A stretch of 64,000 nucleotides of DNA from Flavobacterium sp. N2038 (GCF_025947185.1 NZ_CP110001.1:744001-808000), one strand, 5' to 3'; positions 32,001 to 40,469 are shown, numbered from the stretch's first letter. The notes: generated by a model from the sequence alone, not told the origin. A program made the numbers and translations.

Positions 32001-32885
32001 CTATTTAGAAAACACCTTCTTTAAAGAAATCGTTTTATCGTAAAATGTAATTCGGATTCCGAAAAGCAAAATAATTCCGCCGAAAACCATTTGTAAAGTT
32101 ATTTGTTCTTCCAAAAATAACCAAGCCAAAATAGAGGTAATTACTGCCTGACTTAACAAACTCAACGAAACTCGCGTTGCGCGCATGTGTTGCGTGGCAT
32201 AACTGATAGAAAGCCAGGCACACAATTGACAAATTACTGCCTGAAGCACTAACACAAACCAGCCAGTATCTGAAAATCCGGTAAAAGGTTCGTTTAAGAA
32301 ATAACAAAGAATTCCCAGATAAATACTCGAAGCAAATAAACTAATAGTCATAAACGACAAAACATCAACCTGAGAAAGTACATTTTTACTAACCAGAAGA
32401 TAAATCGAATATAATATTCCGGACAGAACCGCAAACAGAAAAGCCTGATTGAAATTAAGATCGATAAAAAACTCAAAGCCCACTAAAGTCACCATCCCGA
32501 AAAGGGAAACTATCGTACCAATCCAGAAATTGGTTGCGGGTTTTGATTTTAAAAACAGAAAAGATCCAATACCAACCCAAACCGGAGATAAATTCGTAAG
32601 CAATGATGCCTGTGTGGCGCTTGATTCCTGAATAGCGATATTCCAAACTGCAACATCTGAGGAAAATAATACACCGCAAAGTATTGCCAAAAGTGTAAAT
32701 TTTAGATTCGGAAGTTTAAAACTTTTACTCAAAAGCGTATAAGGCAAAAGTAAAATAACGGCAAAAAACATTCGGTAAAAAGCCGAAATTAATCCTGGTG
32801 TTAAACGTAATTTAACCAATATAGGAAAAATCGAAATGCAAAGAATGCCGCAGATTAGAGCTAATCTTGGTTTGGTAATTTTCAT
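32001..32885 (-). CDS. EamA/DMT-family transporter
   Basis: 294 residues with ten predicted membrane helices arranged as two EamA repeats of five (about 1-140 and 145-285). The PVLVKLRLTPGLISAFYRMFFA and SATQASLLTNLSPVWVGIGSFLFL blocks are typical of this drug/metabolite exporter family. Substrate unknown. A TATCTTTG promoter box lies 26 bases before the ATG. Confidence 0.9.
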   Translation of the reverse strand: MKITKPRLALICGILCISIFPILVKLRLTPGLISAFYRMFFAVILLLPYTLLSKSFKLPNLKFTLLAILCGVLFSSDVAVWNIAIQESSATQASLLTNLSPVWVGIGSFLFLKSKPATNFWIGTIVSLFGMVTLVGFEFFIDLNFNQAFLFAVLSGILYSIYLLVSKNVLSQVDVLSFMTISLFASSIYLGILCYFLNEPFTGFSDTGWFVLVLQAVICQLCAWLSISYATQHMRATRVSLSLLSQAVITSILAWLFLEEQITLQMVFGGIILLFGIRITFYDKTISLKKVFSK

Positions 32886-32911
32886 GAAGAATTTATTCTA
32901 GTATTATTTTT

Positions 32912-32919
32912 CAAAGATA
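32912..32919 (-). promoter_or_regulatory. -7 promoter box (TATCTTTG) of the EamA transporter
   Basis: Exact TAnnTTTG on the minus strand, with no -33 TTG at optimal spacing. Confidence 0.5.
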
Positions 32920-32945
32920 ACGCACAAAGCAACTACTTTGAAAGT

Positions 32946-32990
32946 AAAAAGCGTGAATAGGTTAGAAATGTTAACCGATTCACGCTTTTT
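32946..32990 (-). terminator. Terminator after secreted paralogue B
   Basis: Arms of about 19 bp (AAAAAGCGTGAATAGGTTA against TAACCGATTCACGCTTTTT) with one mismatch and a 7-base loop, between the paralogue B stop and the EamA promoter. Confidence 0.88.
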
Positions 32991-33010
32991 GATTACTTTA
33001 TGAAGTTTAA

Positions 33011-34447
33011 TTAATCTACAAATTTTCTAATAGTATATTCTTTGGTCTTATTATCATAATATCCTAAATAATAAGCGTCTTGCATTTTAAATAAGGTTTG
33101 AGAAGAAACCTCTTTATTGTCATCAAAAAAGGTTCTGATTTTATCAAACGCTAATGGTTTTAAGTCACCTTTTATATTATTTCCTTCACTATCAAATAAA
33201 CCTTCAATTTTTACCACTTTTCTGTTAGCATAAGAATTGAAGCTTTCCATTGTTGGGCTAAGGAATGCTGCACCTATGATAGCTCCAATAAAACCAAATT
33301 GATTTGCCGTTGTTTGTCCCGCACTTTGCCCGGTGGCGGAAACACCCCCAAACGTAATTAATGTATTTTCGCCAACATGATAACATGAAAGACCAGAATG
33401 TAAGTTGTTTACCTTTCTGATAAACTGTGCAGAGGTTTCAAGAGTTCTTTTTCCTCCAAAATCTCCACCCTCCTGATAAATTTCAGAATTCTTAAATTCT
33501 ATAGGATTGGTTGCATTTGCAGAATGTTCTTTTAGGATGTTATCATCAAGATCTTTTATGGTAAAATGTAAAAGTTTTGATGAGGTTTTTATCTGATAAA
33601 GTTTATCGTTAAAGTAAAATGAATTAGAGTTCAGAAACCTGCGATCTTCGGGTATAGGTTGTTTTTTAACTATTTTTTCTTTAGCAGTAAATGTTTTTAG
33701 ATCAATAACAAAAACCTGAGTAAAGTCAACATTTGTATCAATCGTTATTGTAATTTGTTTTTTATTAAAATAACATTTTCTCTTTTTAGCTCCATCTGTC
33801 AATGAGGTTGGGTCTTCTGGATTTATATACTCAAAAGTATAAGGAAACTCAAAAGGAAGTAAGTTTTCGCTTAAAACACCATCTAAATCTGTTTTCTCAT
33901 AGTCTTTAGTTAAAAAGTGAGAACCTCCTAATGAAATTATCCTTTCACGGTAATTTCCGTTTTTGTCAAAAATATGAAGTTTTAAATTATTGCTTTTCTT
34001 TATAAAAGTTAAAATATAGAAATTATCATTTTCACTAAATTTTTGTAAAATCTTCTGATCTTTCAAAACAAGAGTATATTTCTGTGTTACAACTTTGTGG
34101 TTTGGAACGTCGTATAGTTGAGCAAAAATTTCTTCATAATCATCAGATGACCAAAATAAACGTGTGTTAGTGTTATCGACATTATAACCAATCATCATAT
34201 CATATGTTTTAGTATCCGGTCTTTCGGTCGAAACACTGTCAACAATTTGCATATTTTCGTTAAGATGAATTGCTTTTACTTTTATTTTATCGCTTAGAAA
34301 TAATGTAACATCTTTTTTTTCATTATTAACAATTTGAAAAATGTCACGATTCTTTTTTAATGCGATTGGGGTTGAGTTTATAATATCTTGCGAATAAGAC
34401 AGTAAACTATTTAAAAGGAGAGCGGAAAAGAGTAATTTTTTAAGCAT
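33011..34447 (-). CDS. Secreted protein, paralogue B of an unnamed family
   Basis: 478 residues with a signal peptide (MLKKLLFSALLLNSLLSYSQ). It aligns with the 486-residue protein at 27381-28841 from the INSTPIALKK start of the mature protein to the DAYYLGYYDNKTKEYTIRKF end. A GVSATGQSAGQTTANQFGFIGAIIGAAFL stretch near residue 370-398 is an insert missing from paralogue A and looks like a short glycine-rich hydrophobic segment. Function unknown. A structured RNA (34511-34610) lies about 65 bases upstream of its ATG. Confidence 0.78.
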   Translation of the reverse strand: MLKKLLFSALLLNSLLSYSQDIINSTPIALKKNRDIFQIVNNEKKDVTLFLSDKIKVKAIHLNENMQIVDSVSTERPDTKTYDMMIGYNVDNTNTRLFWSSDDYEEIFAQLYDVPNHKVVTQKYTLVLKDQKILQKFSENDNFYILTFIKKSNNLKLHIFDKNGNYRERIISLGGSHFLTKDYEKTDLDGVLSENLLPFEFPYTFEYINPEDPTSLTDGAKKRKCYFNKKQITITIDTNVDFTQVFVIDLKTFTAKEKIVKKQPIPEDRRFLNSNSFYFNDKLYQIKTSSKLLHFTIKDLDDNILKEHSANATNPIEFKNSEIYQEGGDFGGKRTLETSAQFIRKVNNLHSGLSCYHVGENTLITFGGVSATGQSAGQTTANQFGFIGAIIGAAFLSPTMESFNSYANRKVVKIEGLFDSEGNNIKGDLKPLAFDKIRTFFDDNKEVSSQTLFKMQDAYYLGYYDNKTKEYTIRKFVD

Positions 34448-34510
34448 TCTTTAGTTAGGTATTTTTATTTTTTTGGCGAATATCTTATTTTTTTATCAAA
34501 TGAAAAATAT

Positions 34511-34610
34511 AAAACGCGCAAAACCCTCGTTTTAGGTGTGACTAAATATCTAAAAGATAGATTTAGGGCAGTTTCCTGCTCCATCACCTTGACGAGGGTT
34601 AGCTTATTTT
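34511..34610 (-). ncRNA. Structured RNA, copy 1 (leader-like)
   Basis: Read on the minus strand, an 8-bp closing helix (AACCCTCG / CGAGGGTT) encloses a 4-bp GGTG/CACC helix, a 10-bp hairpin (CTAAATATCT / AGAT-AG-ATTTAG) and a GCAG-GAAA-CTGC hairpin with a GNRA tetraloop. The same layout occurs at 34917-35019 with compensatory changes. It starts about 20 bases after the stop of the 93-residue gene and ends about 65 bases before paralogue B. Class unknown. Confidence 0.7.
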
Positions 34611-34627
34611 AATTTTCGAAAAAGTTG

Positions 34628-34906
34628 TTAAGTCGCTTTTTCAACTTTACGGCAAGCCTTCTCGATTTGTTTATCCGAAAACGGTTCGAGTGTTTTGGCA
34701 AGCATAGTGCTGGTTCTAATGCAACTTAGCATTTTGGTTCTGAGATCGAGATTATTTCCCATTTCGGTTTCAAGAAAAATCTTGAAAATTTCGGTTAAAT
34801 GATCCGGTTGTTCTCTAAATTCTCCTTCAAACCAAAGGTCTGATAGGAATTTTGCCATCGATGGCATTACATCGTGGTGTGTCGGTTTTTCATTTTCTTT
34901 TGTCAT
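34628..34906 (-). CDS. Small conserved-looking protein of unknown function, flanked by two copies of a structured RNA
   Basis: 92 residues from ATG 34904-34906 (MTKENEK); the frame is open seven codons further, but that stretch is the tail of RNA copy 2. It is soluble, helical and acidic at the start (FLSDLWFEGEFREQPDHLTEIFKIFLETEMGNN), with no recognised domain. RNA copy 2 ends about ten bases before its start and a promoter box lies upstream at 35066, so the RNA is probably its 5' leader. Confidence 0.7.
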   Translation of the reverse strand: MTKENEKPTHHDVMPSMAKFLSDLWFEGEFREQPDHLTEIFKIFLETEMGNNLDLRTKMLSCIRTSTMLAKTLEPFSDKQIEKACRKVEKAT

Positions 34907-34916
34907 ATACGAAAAT

Positions 34917-35019
34917 ATTAAACGCACGAAACTCTCGCTTTAGATGTGACAAAATATCCTTACAGATAGATTTTCCCGAGTTTCCATAGGGTCATCATGG
35001 CGAGAGTTCGCTTATTTTA
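34917..35019 (-). ncRNA. Structured RNA, copy 2 (leader of the small gene)
   Basis: Minus-strand homologue of copy 1: closing helix AACTCTCG / CGAGAGTT, inner helix GATG/CATC, hairpin AAAATATC / GAT-AG-ATTTT, and a CCC...GGAAAC...GGG hairpin that keeps the GAAA loop. The conserved flanks AAAATAAGC before and GCGTTT after continue the alignment. It lies between a TAAGTTTG box and ATG 34906. Confidence 0.72.
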
Positions 35020-35065
35020 ACTTTTATTAAAGTTTCAATATTGTATGTAAGGTTTTTTGTCACTA

Positions 35066-35073
35066 CAAACTTA
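35066..35073 (-). promoter_or_regulatory. -7 promoter box (TAAGTTTG) ahead of RNA copy 2
   Basis: Exact TAnnTTTG on the minus strand, placed to transcribe RNA copy 2 and then the small gene with a leader of about 150 bases. The -33 element is unclear. Confidence 0.5.
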
Positions 35074-35145
35074 CAATTATAAACTTGGATAAAAGTAAAA
35101 AACATAAGAAATTTCTCATATTTTTTATATTTCGACTCTTAGAAT

Positions 35146-35445
35146 TTATTTTACTTTTCTGTTTTCAACATCTTGACGATTATCCCAGAATGAAACTATT
35201 TCAATTTGATTTTGATTTATTTCGTAGAATACTAGATAAACTTTCAAAGAAATAACACGAGTGATTTTATTTGAAGTAAGTCTTCCAATCAATTCTGAAT
35301 TTGAAAGTGTCTCTAGTAAATCTTCAACTTCGTCTAGCAGTTTTAAGCTGTAAGTAGGACTTTCATTTTTAATGAAATAATATTCAAGAACATTTTCCAG
35401 TTGAAGTTTGGCTAGAGAAGACCAGACTATTTCTTTTTTAGCCAT
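35146..35445 (-). CDS. ParE/RelE-family toxin
   Basis: 99 residues, the usual toxin size. The fold is suggested by IVWSSLAKLQLENVLEYYFIKNESPTYSLKLLDEVEDLLETLSNSELIGR and the C-terminal strands RVISLKVYLVFYEINQNQIEIVSFWDNRQD, a close match to the ParE/RelE (plasmid-stabilisation) pattern with VYLVFYEI and FWDNRQ. It overlaps its antitoxin by 19 bases. Target (gyrase or ribosome) cannot be told. Confidence 0.85.
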   Translation of the reverse strand: MAKKEIVWSSLAKLQLENVLEYYFIKNESPTYSLKLLDEVEDLLETLSNSELIGRLTSNKITRVISLKVYLVFYEINQNQIEIVSFWDNRQDVENRKVK

Positions 35446-35663
35446 TCTCTCATTTCTGAAATTACTTCTTCATTTTTATGAAAATTGCCGCTTTCAATTT
35501 CCATGCGACTAGTTGCAATTGCTGTTTTTTGATCATTTGACAATTGATAAAGTTCTTGCTCAGATGAATCAAAAATAGTTTGAAGTGCATTTAGAAAATT
35601 CAAATCGTTAGAATCTTTGATTCTTGAGATTAAATTCTTTTTTATTTGTGCAGTCAAGTCCAT
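35427..35663 (-). CDS. Antitoxin of the ParE/RelE-type pair
   Basis: 78 residues, upstream of and overlapping the toxin gene. The helical middle part is followed by a C-terminal tail (SGNFHKNEEVISEMREWLKKK) like the toxin-binding tails of addiction-module components. It would neutralise the toxin and repress the operon. A possible operator was not identified. Confidence 0.8.
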   Translation of the reverse strand: MDLTAQIKKNLISRIKDSNDLNFLNALQTIFDSSEQELYQLSNDQKTAIATSRMEIESGNFHKNEEVISEMREWLKKK

Positions 35664-35750
35664 AATGTCTCTTATATATACTCAAAATTAAAGATTTATT
35701 CTTAGATAGAATAAATGATTTTGATTATTTATTCAATTGTATCTAAATAA

Positions 35751-35790
35751 AGAAAGTTATCTGCCAGATATTTTAGGCAGATAACTTTCT
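35751..35790 (-). terminator. Terminator of metG
   Basis: 15-bp arms AGAAAGTTATCTGCC / GGCAGATAACTTTCT around a 10-base loop, downstream of the metG stop, with T-rich sequence on the minus strand. Confidence 0.88.
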
Positions 35791-35817
35791 CTTCTTCTTA
35801 TTATTTGAAATATTTTT

Positions 35818-37953
35818 TTAATTTACCGTTTCACCGTTTGGTGCATCGGCATCTGGATTAATGAAAACCAATTTTCCTTCTGCATTTGTAGTCATTAAGA
35901 TCATTCCCTGGCTTTCAACACCGCGTAAAGCTCTTGGAGCAAGGTTTGCTAATACAGAAACACGTTTTCCGATGATTTCTTCTGGAGAAAAACTCTCTGC
36001 AATTCCCGAAACGATCGTACGAACATCAATTCCTGTATCTACTTTAAGAACTAAAAGCTTGTTGGCTTTTGGCATTTTTTCGGCTTCAAGAATTGTTCCT
36101 ACACGAATATCCATTTTGGCAAAATCCTCAAACTGAATTAAATCTTTTTGTGGTTCTGGTTGTTTGCTTTCGGCAAGATTTGCGGTTTTTGTAGCTTCCA
36201 ATTTATCTATTTGTTTTTGTATTTCTTCGTCTTCTATTTTTGCGAAAAGCAATTCTGCTTCGCCAATTTTATGTCCAGCCGGAATTAAATCTGAATTTTC
36301 AGAAATATCATTCCAACCTAATGTTTTATCAAGAATAATGTCTTTTGCATCACGATCTTTCTCTTTTAGAAACTTGCTAAATCCAGCAAAATGTTCTTTT
36401 AGATCACCTAAATTCAGGATTTTAGACAATTTAGTTGCTGTAAAAGGTAAAAATGGTTCTGCCAAAACGCTCAAAGCTGCAGCGATTTGCAAGGCAACAT
36501 ACATTTGAGTTTTTACACGCTCCGGATTGTCTTTCATTATTTTCCAAGGCTCTTCGTCTGCAAGATATTTATTTCCTAAACGAGCCACATTCATCAATTC
36601 TCCCAAAGCTTCACGGAATCTGTAACGCTCCACCGAACTTGAAATTACAGCCGGATAGGCTTTTAATTCGGCTAAAGTAGCTTCGTCAACTTCTGTAAAC
36701 TCATTTGGCGTTGGTACAATACCTTCGTAATATTTGTTGGTTAAAACAACCACACGATTAATGAAGTTTCCAAAAATAGCAACCAATTCGTTGTTGTTTC
36801 TTGCCTGGAAATCTTTCCACGTAAAATCGTTGTCTTTTGTTTCGGGAGCATTAGATGTCAAAGCATAACGCAGAACATCTTGTTTCTCCGGAAATTCTTC
36901 TAAATATTCGTGTAACCAAACTGCCCAGTTTTTTGAAGTCGAAAGTTTGTTTCCTTCCAAATTCAAGAACTCATTTGCCGGAACGTTGTCTGGTAAAATA
37001 TAACTTCCTTCGGCTTTTAGCATTGCCGGGAAAATGATACAGTGAAAAACAATATTGTCTTTCCCGATAAAGTGAACCAATTTGGTTTCTTGATCTTTCC
37101 AATATGGTTCCCAGTCTTTTCCTTCGCGTGCTGCCCATTCTTTTGTAGAAGAAATGTACCCGATTGGCGCATCAAACCAAACATATAATTTTTTGCCTTC
37201 GGCACCTTCAACCGGAACATCAATTCCCCAGTCAAGGTCACGTGTTACGGCGCGAGGTTCAAGTCCGCCATCAACCCATGATTTTACTTGTCCGTAAACG
37301 TTAGGTTTCCAGTCGTTTTTATGTCCTACTAAAATCCATTCTGTTAGGAAATCAGTATATCTGTCCAAAGGTAAAAACCAGTGTTTTGTTTCTTTCAAAA
37401 TCGGAGTTTCTCCTGTAATGGTCGATTTTGGATTAATCAAATCGGTTGCGTTCAAGGTAGATCCGCATTTTTCGCACTGATCTCCGTAAGCTTCCGGATT
37501 ATCACATTTAGGGCAAGTACCTACAACAAAACGGTCTGCTAAAAACTGATTTGCTTTTGCATCGTACAATTGTTCGGTAACTTCTTCAATAAAATCCCCT
37601 TTATCATACAATGTTCTAAAGAATTCTGAAGCCGTATCATGATGAATTTTTGCCGAAGTTCGGGAGTAATTATCAAACGAAATCCCGAAATCTGAAAACG
37701 ATTTACGGATAATTCCGTCATATTTATCAATAACTTCTTGTGGCGTAACTCCTTCTTTTTTTGCTTTCATTGAGATAGCAACACCGTGTTCATCGCTTCC
37801 GCAAATAAATGCAACATCTTTTCCTTGCAAACGCAAGTATCTCGAATAGATATCTGCAGGCACATAAACCCCCGCCAAATGCCCAATATGGATTGGTCCG
37901 TTGGTGTAAGGTAATGCTGCTGTGATAGTATATCTTTTTGGATTCTGTATCAT
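35818..37953 (-). CDS. metG: Methionyl-tRNA synthetase
   Basis: 711 residues. The HIGH motif is H22-I-G-H25 ([11 protein letters not shown]). The zinc knuckle CPKC...CEKC lies near residues 146-162. The KMSKS loop is KLSTS near residue 340. The C-terminal 105 residues ([29 protein letters not shown]...) are a Trbp111/EMAP-like tRNA-binding domain used for dimerisation. Complete and essential. A TATTTTTG promoter box lies 20 bases before the ATG. Confidence 0.97.
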   Translation of the reverse strand: MIQNPKRYTITAALPYTNGPIHIGHLAGVYVPADIYSRYLRLQGKDVAFICGSDEHGVAISMKAKKEGVTPQEVIDKYDGIIRKSFSDFGISFDNYSRTSAKIHHDTASEFFRTLYDKGDFIEEVTEQLYDAKANQFLADRFVVGTCPKCDNPEAYGDQCEKCGSTLNATDLINPKSTITGETPILKETKHWFLPLDRYTDFLTEWILVGHKNDWKPNVYGQVKSWVDGGLEPRAVTRDLDWGIDVPVEGAEGKKLYVWFDAPIGYISSTKEWAAREGKDWEPYWKDQETKLVHFIGKDNIVFHCIIFPAMLKAEGSYILPDNVPANEFLNLEGNKLSTSKNWAVWLHEYLEEFPEKQDVLRYALTSNAPETKDNDFTWKDFQARNNNELVAIFGNFINRVVVLTNKYYEGIVPTPNEFTEVDEATLAELKAYPAVISSSVERYRFREALGELMNVARLGNKYLADEEPWKIMKDNPERVKTQMYVALQIAAALSVLAEPFLPFTATKLSKILNLGDLKEHFAGFSKFLKEKDRDAKDIILDKTLGWNDISENSDLIPAGHKIGEAELLFAKIEDEEIQKQIDKLEATKTANLAESKQPEPQKDLIQFEDFAKMDIRVGTILEAEKMPKANKLLVLKVDTGIDVRTIVSGIAESFSPEEIIGKRVSVLANLAPRALRGVESQGMILMTTNAEGKLVFINPDADAPNGETVN

Positions 37954-37972
37954 CTTTCAAATTTATTGAGTG

Positions 37973-37980
37973 CAAAAATA
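37973..37980 (-). promoter_or_regulatory. -7 promoter box (TATTTTTG) of metG
   Basis: TAnnTTTG match on the minus strand with a short leader to the ATG at 37953. Confidence 0.55.
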
Positions 37981-38078
37981 AGCAATAGAATCGAGATTTT
38001 TAAGTTTCATGGAGATTCGCTGAGATTTGATAGAGATTCGCTGAGATTTTTTTTAAGGAAATGAGAATTAATATGAAC

Positions 38079-38259
38079 CGTTCCTACGGAACTCTTTCTT
38101 TGATAACATTTCATCATCAACGGATTAAAATCCGTTGCTACAAAATAAATCGTTCCTCTGGAACTTTTGCATAGAGAGCCATTGGCTCGAACTATATTGT
38201 AGCAACGGATTTTAATCCGTTGAAAAAATGCCACAGAAAACAAGAGTTCCGTAGGAACG
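38079..38259. repeat. Symmetric REP-like element (second locus, no transposase)
   Basis: The outer inverted repeat of 16 bp (38079-38094 and 38244-38259) and an inner one of 26 bp (38118-38143 and 38197-38222) are both perfect. The core palindromes are GTTCC-TCT-GGAAC near 38152 and GAGCC-ATT-GGCTC near 38176. The arms are the same hairpins as in the units beside the RAYT gene at 5.5 kb. With flanking AT-rich sequence it fills the 37954-38395 gap. Confidence 0.85.
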
Positions 38260-38395
38260 ATTCATATATAGAATTAGTTAATCTTTGATGCAAAACTCCA
38301 TTAAAATAGAACCAGTTTAAACTAGCATTCCAATAAAAATCTTCAGAATATATTTCGCAATCTTTGCCTTCCGAAAAAAAAACAAAAATAAATAT

Positions 38396-38623
38396 ATGAG
38401 CAAGACAAAACTAATCATCAATAAAAACGGATCAATCAAAATAGAAGGTGATTTTGAAATCATGGATCCGGAAGGAACAGTATACGGATTACAGGGAAGA
38501 CAAGCACTTGGTCTTTGTCGTTGCGGATTATCTGCAAACAAACCATTTTGCGACGGTGGTCACAGAAACAATTTCGAACACGATTCTGTTGCATTTGATT
38601 TACCTCCAATGAAAACAAACTAA
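38396..38623 (+). CDS. CDGSH iron-sulfur domain protein (MitoNEET-like)
   Basis: 75 residues. The complete CDGSH signature is present: C41-x-C43-x2-S46-x3-P50-x-C52-D-G-G-H56, three cysteines and one histidine binding a 2Fe-2S cluster. Only one CDGSH motif, as in small bacterial homologues. Probably cytoplasmic and redox-active; the partner is unknown. A terminator follows. Confidence 0.95.
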   Translation: MSKTKLIINKNGSIKIEGDFEIMDPEGTVYGLQGRQALGLCRCGLSANKPFCDGGHRNNFEHDSVAFDLPPMKTN

Positions 38624-38647
38624 GAATTTTATAGTTTAAATATCCTG

Positions 38648-38677
38648 AAACCGCATTATTACTGATGCGGTTTTTTT
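38648..38677 (+). terminator. Terminator of the CDGSH gene
   Basis: AAACCGCAT / ATGCGGTTT arms with an 8-base loop, then a run of T residues. Confidence 0.85.
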
Positions 38678-38724
38678 ATGCTATAATTTTATCAAAAGTA
38701 GGTTATTACTTAAGAAAACAACAT

Positions 38725-38732
38725 TACTTTTG
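38725..38732 (+). promoter_or_regulatory. -7 promoter box (TACTTTTG)
   Basis: TAnnTTTG match 22 bases before the ATG at 38755; it also argues against the 30-residue longer frame. Confidence 0.5.
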
Positions 38733-38754
38733 TGTTGATTTTAATATACCAAAA

Positions 38755-39891
38755 ATGAAAAAACTTATAATACCACTATTGTTTTTGTTTGTTAGTGCAA
38801 GTTATGCTCAAGCACAAAGAATTATTTCCAGCGATTGGGTGGCTTTTCGTCAATCAATAGATATTCAGACTTCTGTAAAGAAAAAATTTAAAGTTATTGC
38901 TTCTGCAAAAGTAGAATCTGATGAACCACAGGCATGGTCAGGAGTTTTTGCAAGCGTCGAGAACAAAAATGAAGAAGATGGTTTTTTTGATAATATGTAC
39001 GATAGACCAATAAAATCAAAAGAGTGGCAATCATATACTGTTGAAGGAACAATTGATGAGAACAGTAAATCATTAAGTTTTGGAGGAGTTTCTTCTTTTA
39101 ACGGGAAGTTTTATTTTGATAAATTTCAATTATTTATTGAAAATGCAAAAGGAGTTTTTGAACCTGTAACAATTTTAAACTCAAGTTTTGAAGTCCCTGC
39201 AAGCGATCCGGTTATTCCGAAATGGACTGTGGGCGTTGGTAAAATAAGAAATGTAAAGGTTAAGGAGTATACCATCTCTTCGGATAAATCAAGCGTAGAC
39301 GGAAAACATTCGTTATTAATTCAAGGGAGTGGTATAGTAATAAAAGAAACCGGAAAAATAGGGAACGTTCCAGGCGCTTCGCCAAAAATTGGCGATATGA
39401 TTTCGATGCTTGAAGATCTTAAAGATCGTGTAGAATTTACGGTTAAGAATATGGATCAATATGAAATAGATTATTTGCATGATGAAAAAGCAAACCGAAT
39501 TGGAGCACTTGTAATGCATTTGGCTGCGGCCGAAAAATACTATCAGGTTTTTACTTTTGAAAACAGAGAATTTAACGAAGAAGAAAAGAAGAAATGGGAC
39601 ACTGCTTTGAAACTCGATCAGGGCGCACGAGATGAATTTAAAGGGCATGATATTCAATATTACCTGGATATTTATAATGAAGTAAGAGCAAAAACAATTG
39701 AAGAATTAAAGAAAAGAGACGACGCCTGGTTTGCCGAAATTCAAATGAAATATGATATAAGCAATCAATATTGCTGGTTTCACGTTATGGAGCATCAGTC
39801 AAGCCATTTAGGACAGATTTTGTTTTTAAAGAAAAGAATTCCGCCTCAAAAACCACCACTAAAAGTATTGGAACAGGAGATTAAGAAATAG
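38755..39891 (+). CDS. Secreted DinB-like (damage-inducible family) protein
   Basis: 378 residues from ATG 38755, with a signal peptide (MKKLIIPLLFLFVSASYAQA). Residues about 25-190 look like a carbohydrate-binding/jelly-roll-like beta domain (SSDWVAFRQSIDIQT...). The C-terminal half has the DinB-like four-helix metal fold: MHLAAAEKYYQ near residue 265 and WFHVMEHQSSHLGQILFLKKR near 345, whose histidines would bind the metal. Unlike Pol IV 'DinB', this family is a putative metal-dependent transferase. A terminator follows. Confidence 0.82.
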   Translation: MKKLIIPLLFLFVSASYAQAQRIISSDWVAFRQSIDIQTSVKKKFKVIASAKVESDEPQAWSGVFASVENKNEEDGFFDNMYDRPIKSKEWQSYTVEGTIDENSKSLSFGGVSSFNGKFYFDKFQLFIENAKGVFEPVTILNSSFEVPASDPVIPKWTVGVGKIRNVKVKEYTISSDKSSVDGKHSLLIQGSGIVIKETGKIGNVPGASPKIGDMISMLEDLKDRVEFTVKNMDQYEIDYLHDEKANRIGALVMHLAAAEKYYQVFTFENREFNEEEKKKWDTALKLDQGARDEFKGHDIQYYLDIYNEVRAKTIEELKKRDDAWFAEIQMKYDISNQYCWFHVMEHQSSHLGQILFLKKRIPPQKPPLKVLEQEIKK

Positions 39892-39900
39892 CATTATAGA

Positions 39901-39932
39901 AAAAGCGACATTTTTGAAATGTCGCTTTTTTT
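39901..39932. terminator. Bidirectional terminator
   Basis: AAAAGCGACATTT and AAATGTCGCTTTT arms with a 2-3-base loop and T runs, at the convergence of the DinB-like and Imm35 regions. Confidence 0.88.
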
Positions 39933-39947
39933 ATATTATAAAGATTT

Positions 39948-40100
39948 CTACTTGTTTTCTCGTGAGAAAATTAATTGAGTATCGATGCTAAGGGATTGCA
40001 GATCAGATTGCAGAATTTTAAGTCTGGATTCAGAACCACTGTCGAGACAAAAAAGATTGTTGTCTTTCATTGTTTTTAAGGTACTCAAATCTAATTTCAT
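39948..40100 (-). CDS. Small reading frame in frame with, and after, the Imm35 stop (uncertain)
   Basis: 50 residues from ATG 40098-40100 (MKLDLSTLKTMKDNNLFCLDSGSESRLKILQSDLQSL). The frame is actually open for about 70 codons back to the TAG stop of the Imm35 gene and is in the same frame, so it could be a separate gene with a TTG start, or the tail of a longer protein split by a nonsense mutation. The composition looks protein-like. Function unknown. Confidence 0.4.
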   Translation of the reverse strand: MKLDLSTLKTMKDNNLFCLDSGSESRLKILQSDLQSLSIDTQLIFSRENK

Positions 40101-40163
40101 GTGGTTTTTCAATGCTATTAGTTTTGATTTTTCAAGCAGGTTACTTTCTGTTAAAAAGAGATT

Positions 40164-40454
40164 CTAAATTTTTTCTTCTTCTTCATAATCATAAGTTATT
40201 TCATTGTTTTCCGAGCAACAGGGTACCAGTTTTCCTGTTTGTTTATCTACAAGTAAAGGTGTATTTCCAGCATAAATATATGTGGAATCCCGGTTTTCAT
40301 TTTGCCAAAATTTAGAATCATAATAGAAAATCCAACCATACGGTTTTTCAACAGTAAGATGATCCAGAATAACAAGAGAGTCATTGTCTAAAAGTTTTGA
40401 ATGCTCTAATAAATTATCAGAAACAATTTTTCTTGCTTGTTCGAAAGTGAGCAT
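40164..40454 (-). CDS. Imm35 / YrhB-like immunity-type protein
   Basis: 96 residues. The core GWIFYYDSKFWQNENRDSTYIYAGNTPLLVDKQTGKLV matches the Immunity protein 35 pattern (GWxFxYxSKxW...GNxPxxVDxxTG). Such proteins protect against polymorphic toxins, but no toxin gene is adjacent, so it is either orphan immunity or a domesticated use. The stop TAG is followed by an in-frame open stretch (see 39948). Confidence 0.75.
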   Translation of the reverse strand: MLTFEQARKIVSDNLLEHSKLLDNDSLVILDHLTVEKPYGWIFYYDSKFWQNENRDSTYIYAGNTPLLVDKQTGKLVPCCSENNEITYDYEEEEKI

Positions 40455-40469
40455 AATAATTAATTGTAT

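Noticed and set aside
36453..37730. Several 60-110-codon frames on both strands inside metG
   Set aside because: They overlap the catalytic and tRNA-binding regions of a complete methionyl-tRNA synthetase and have shadow-like composition.
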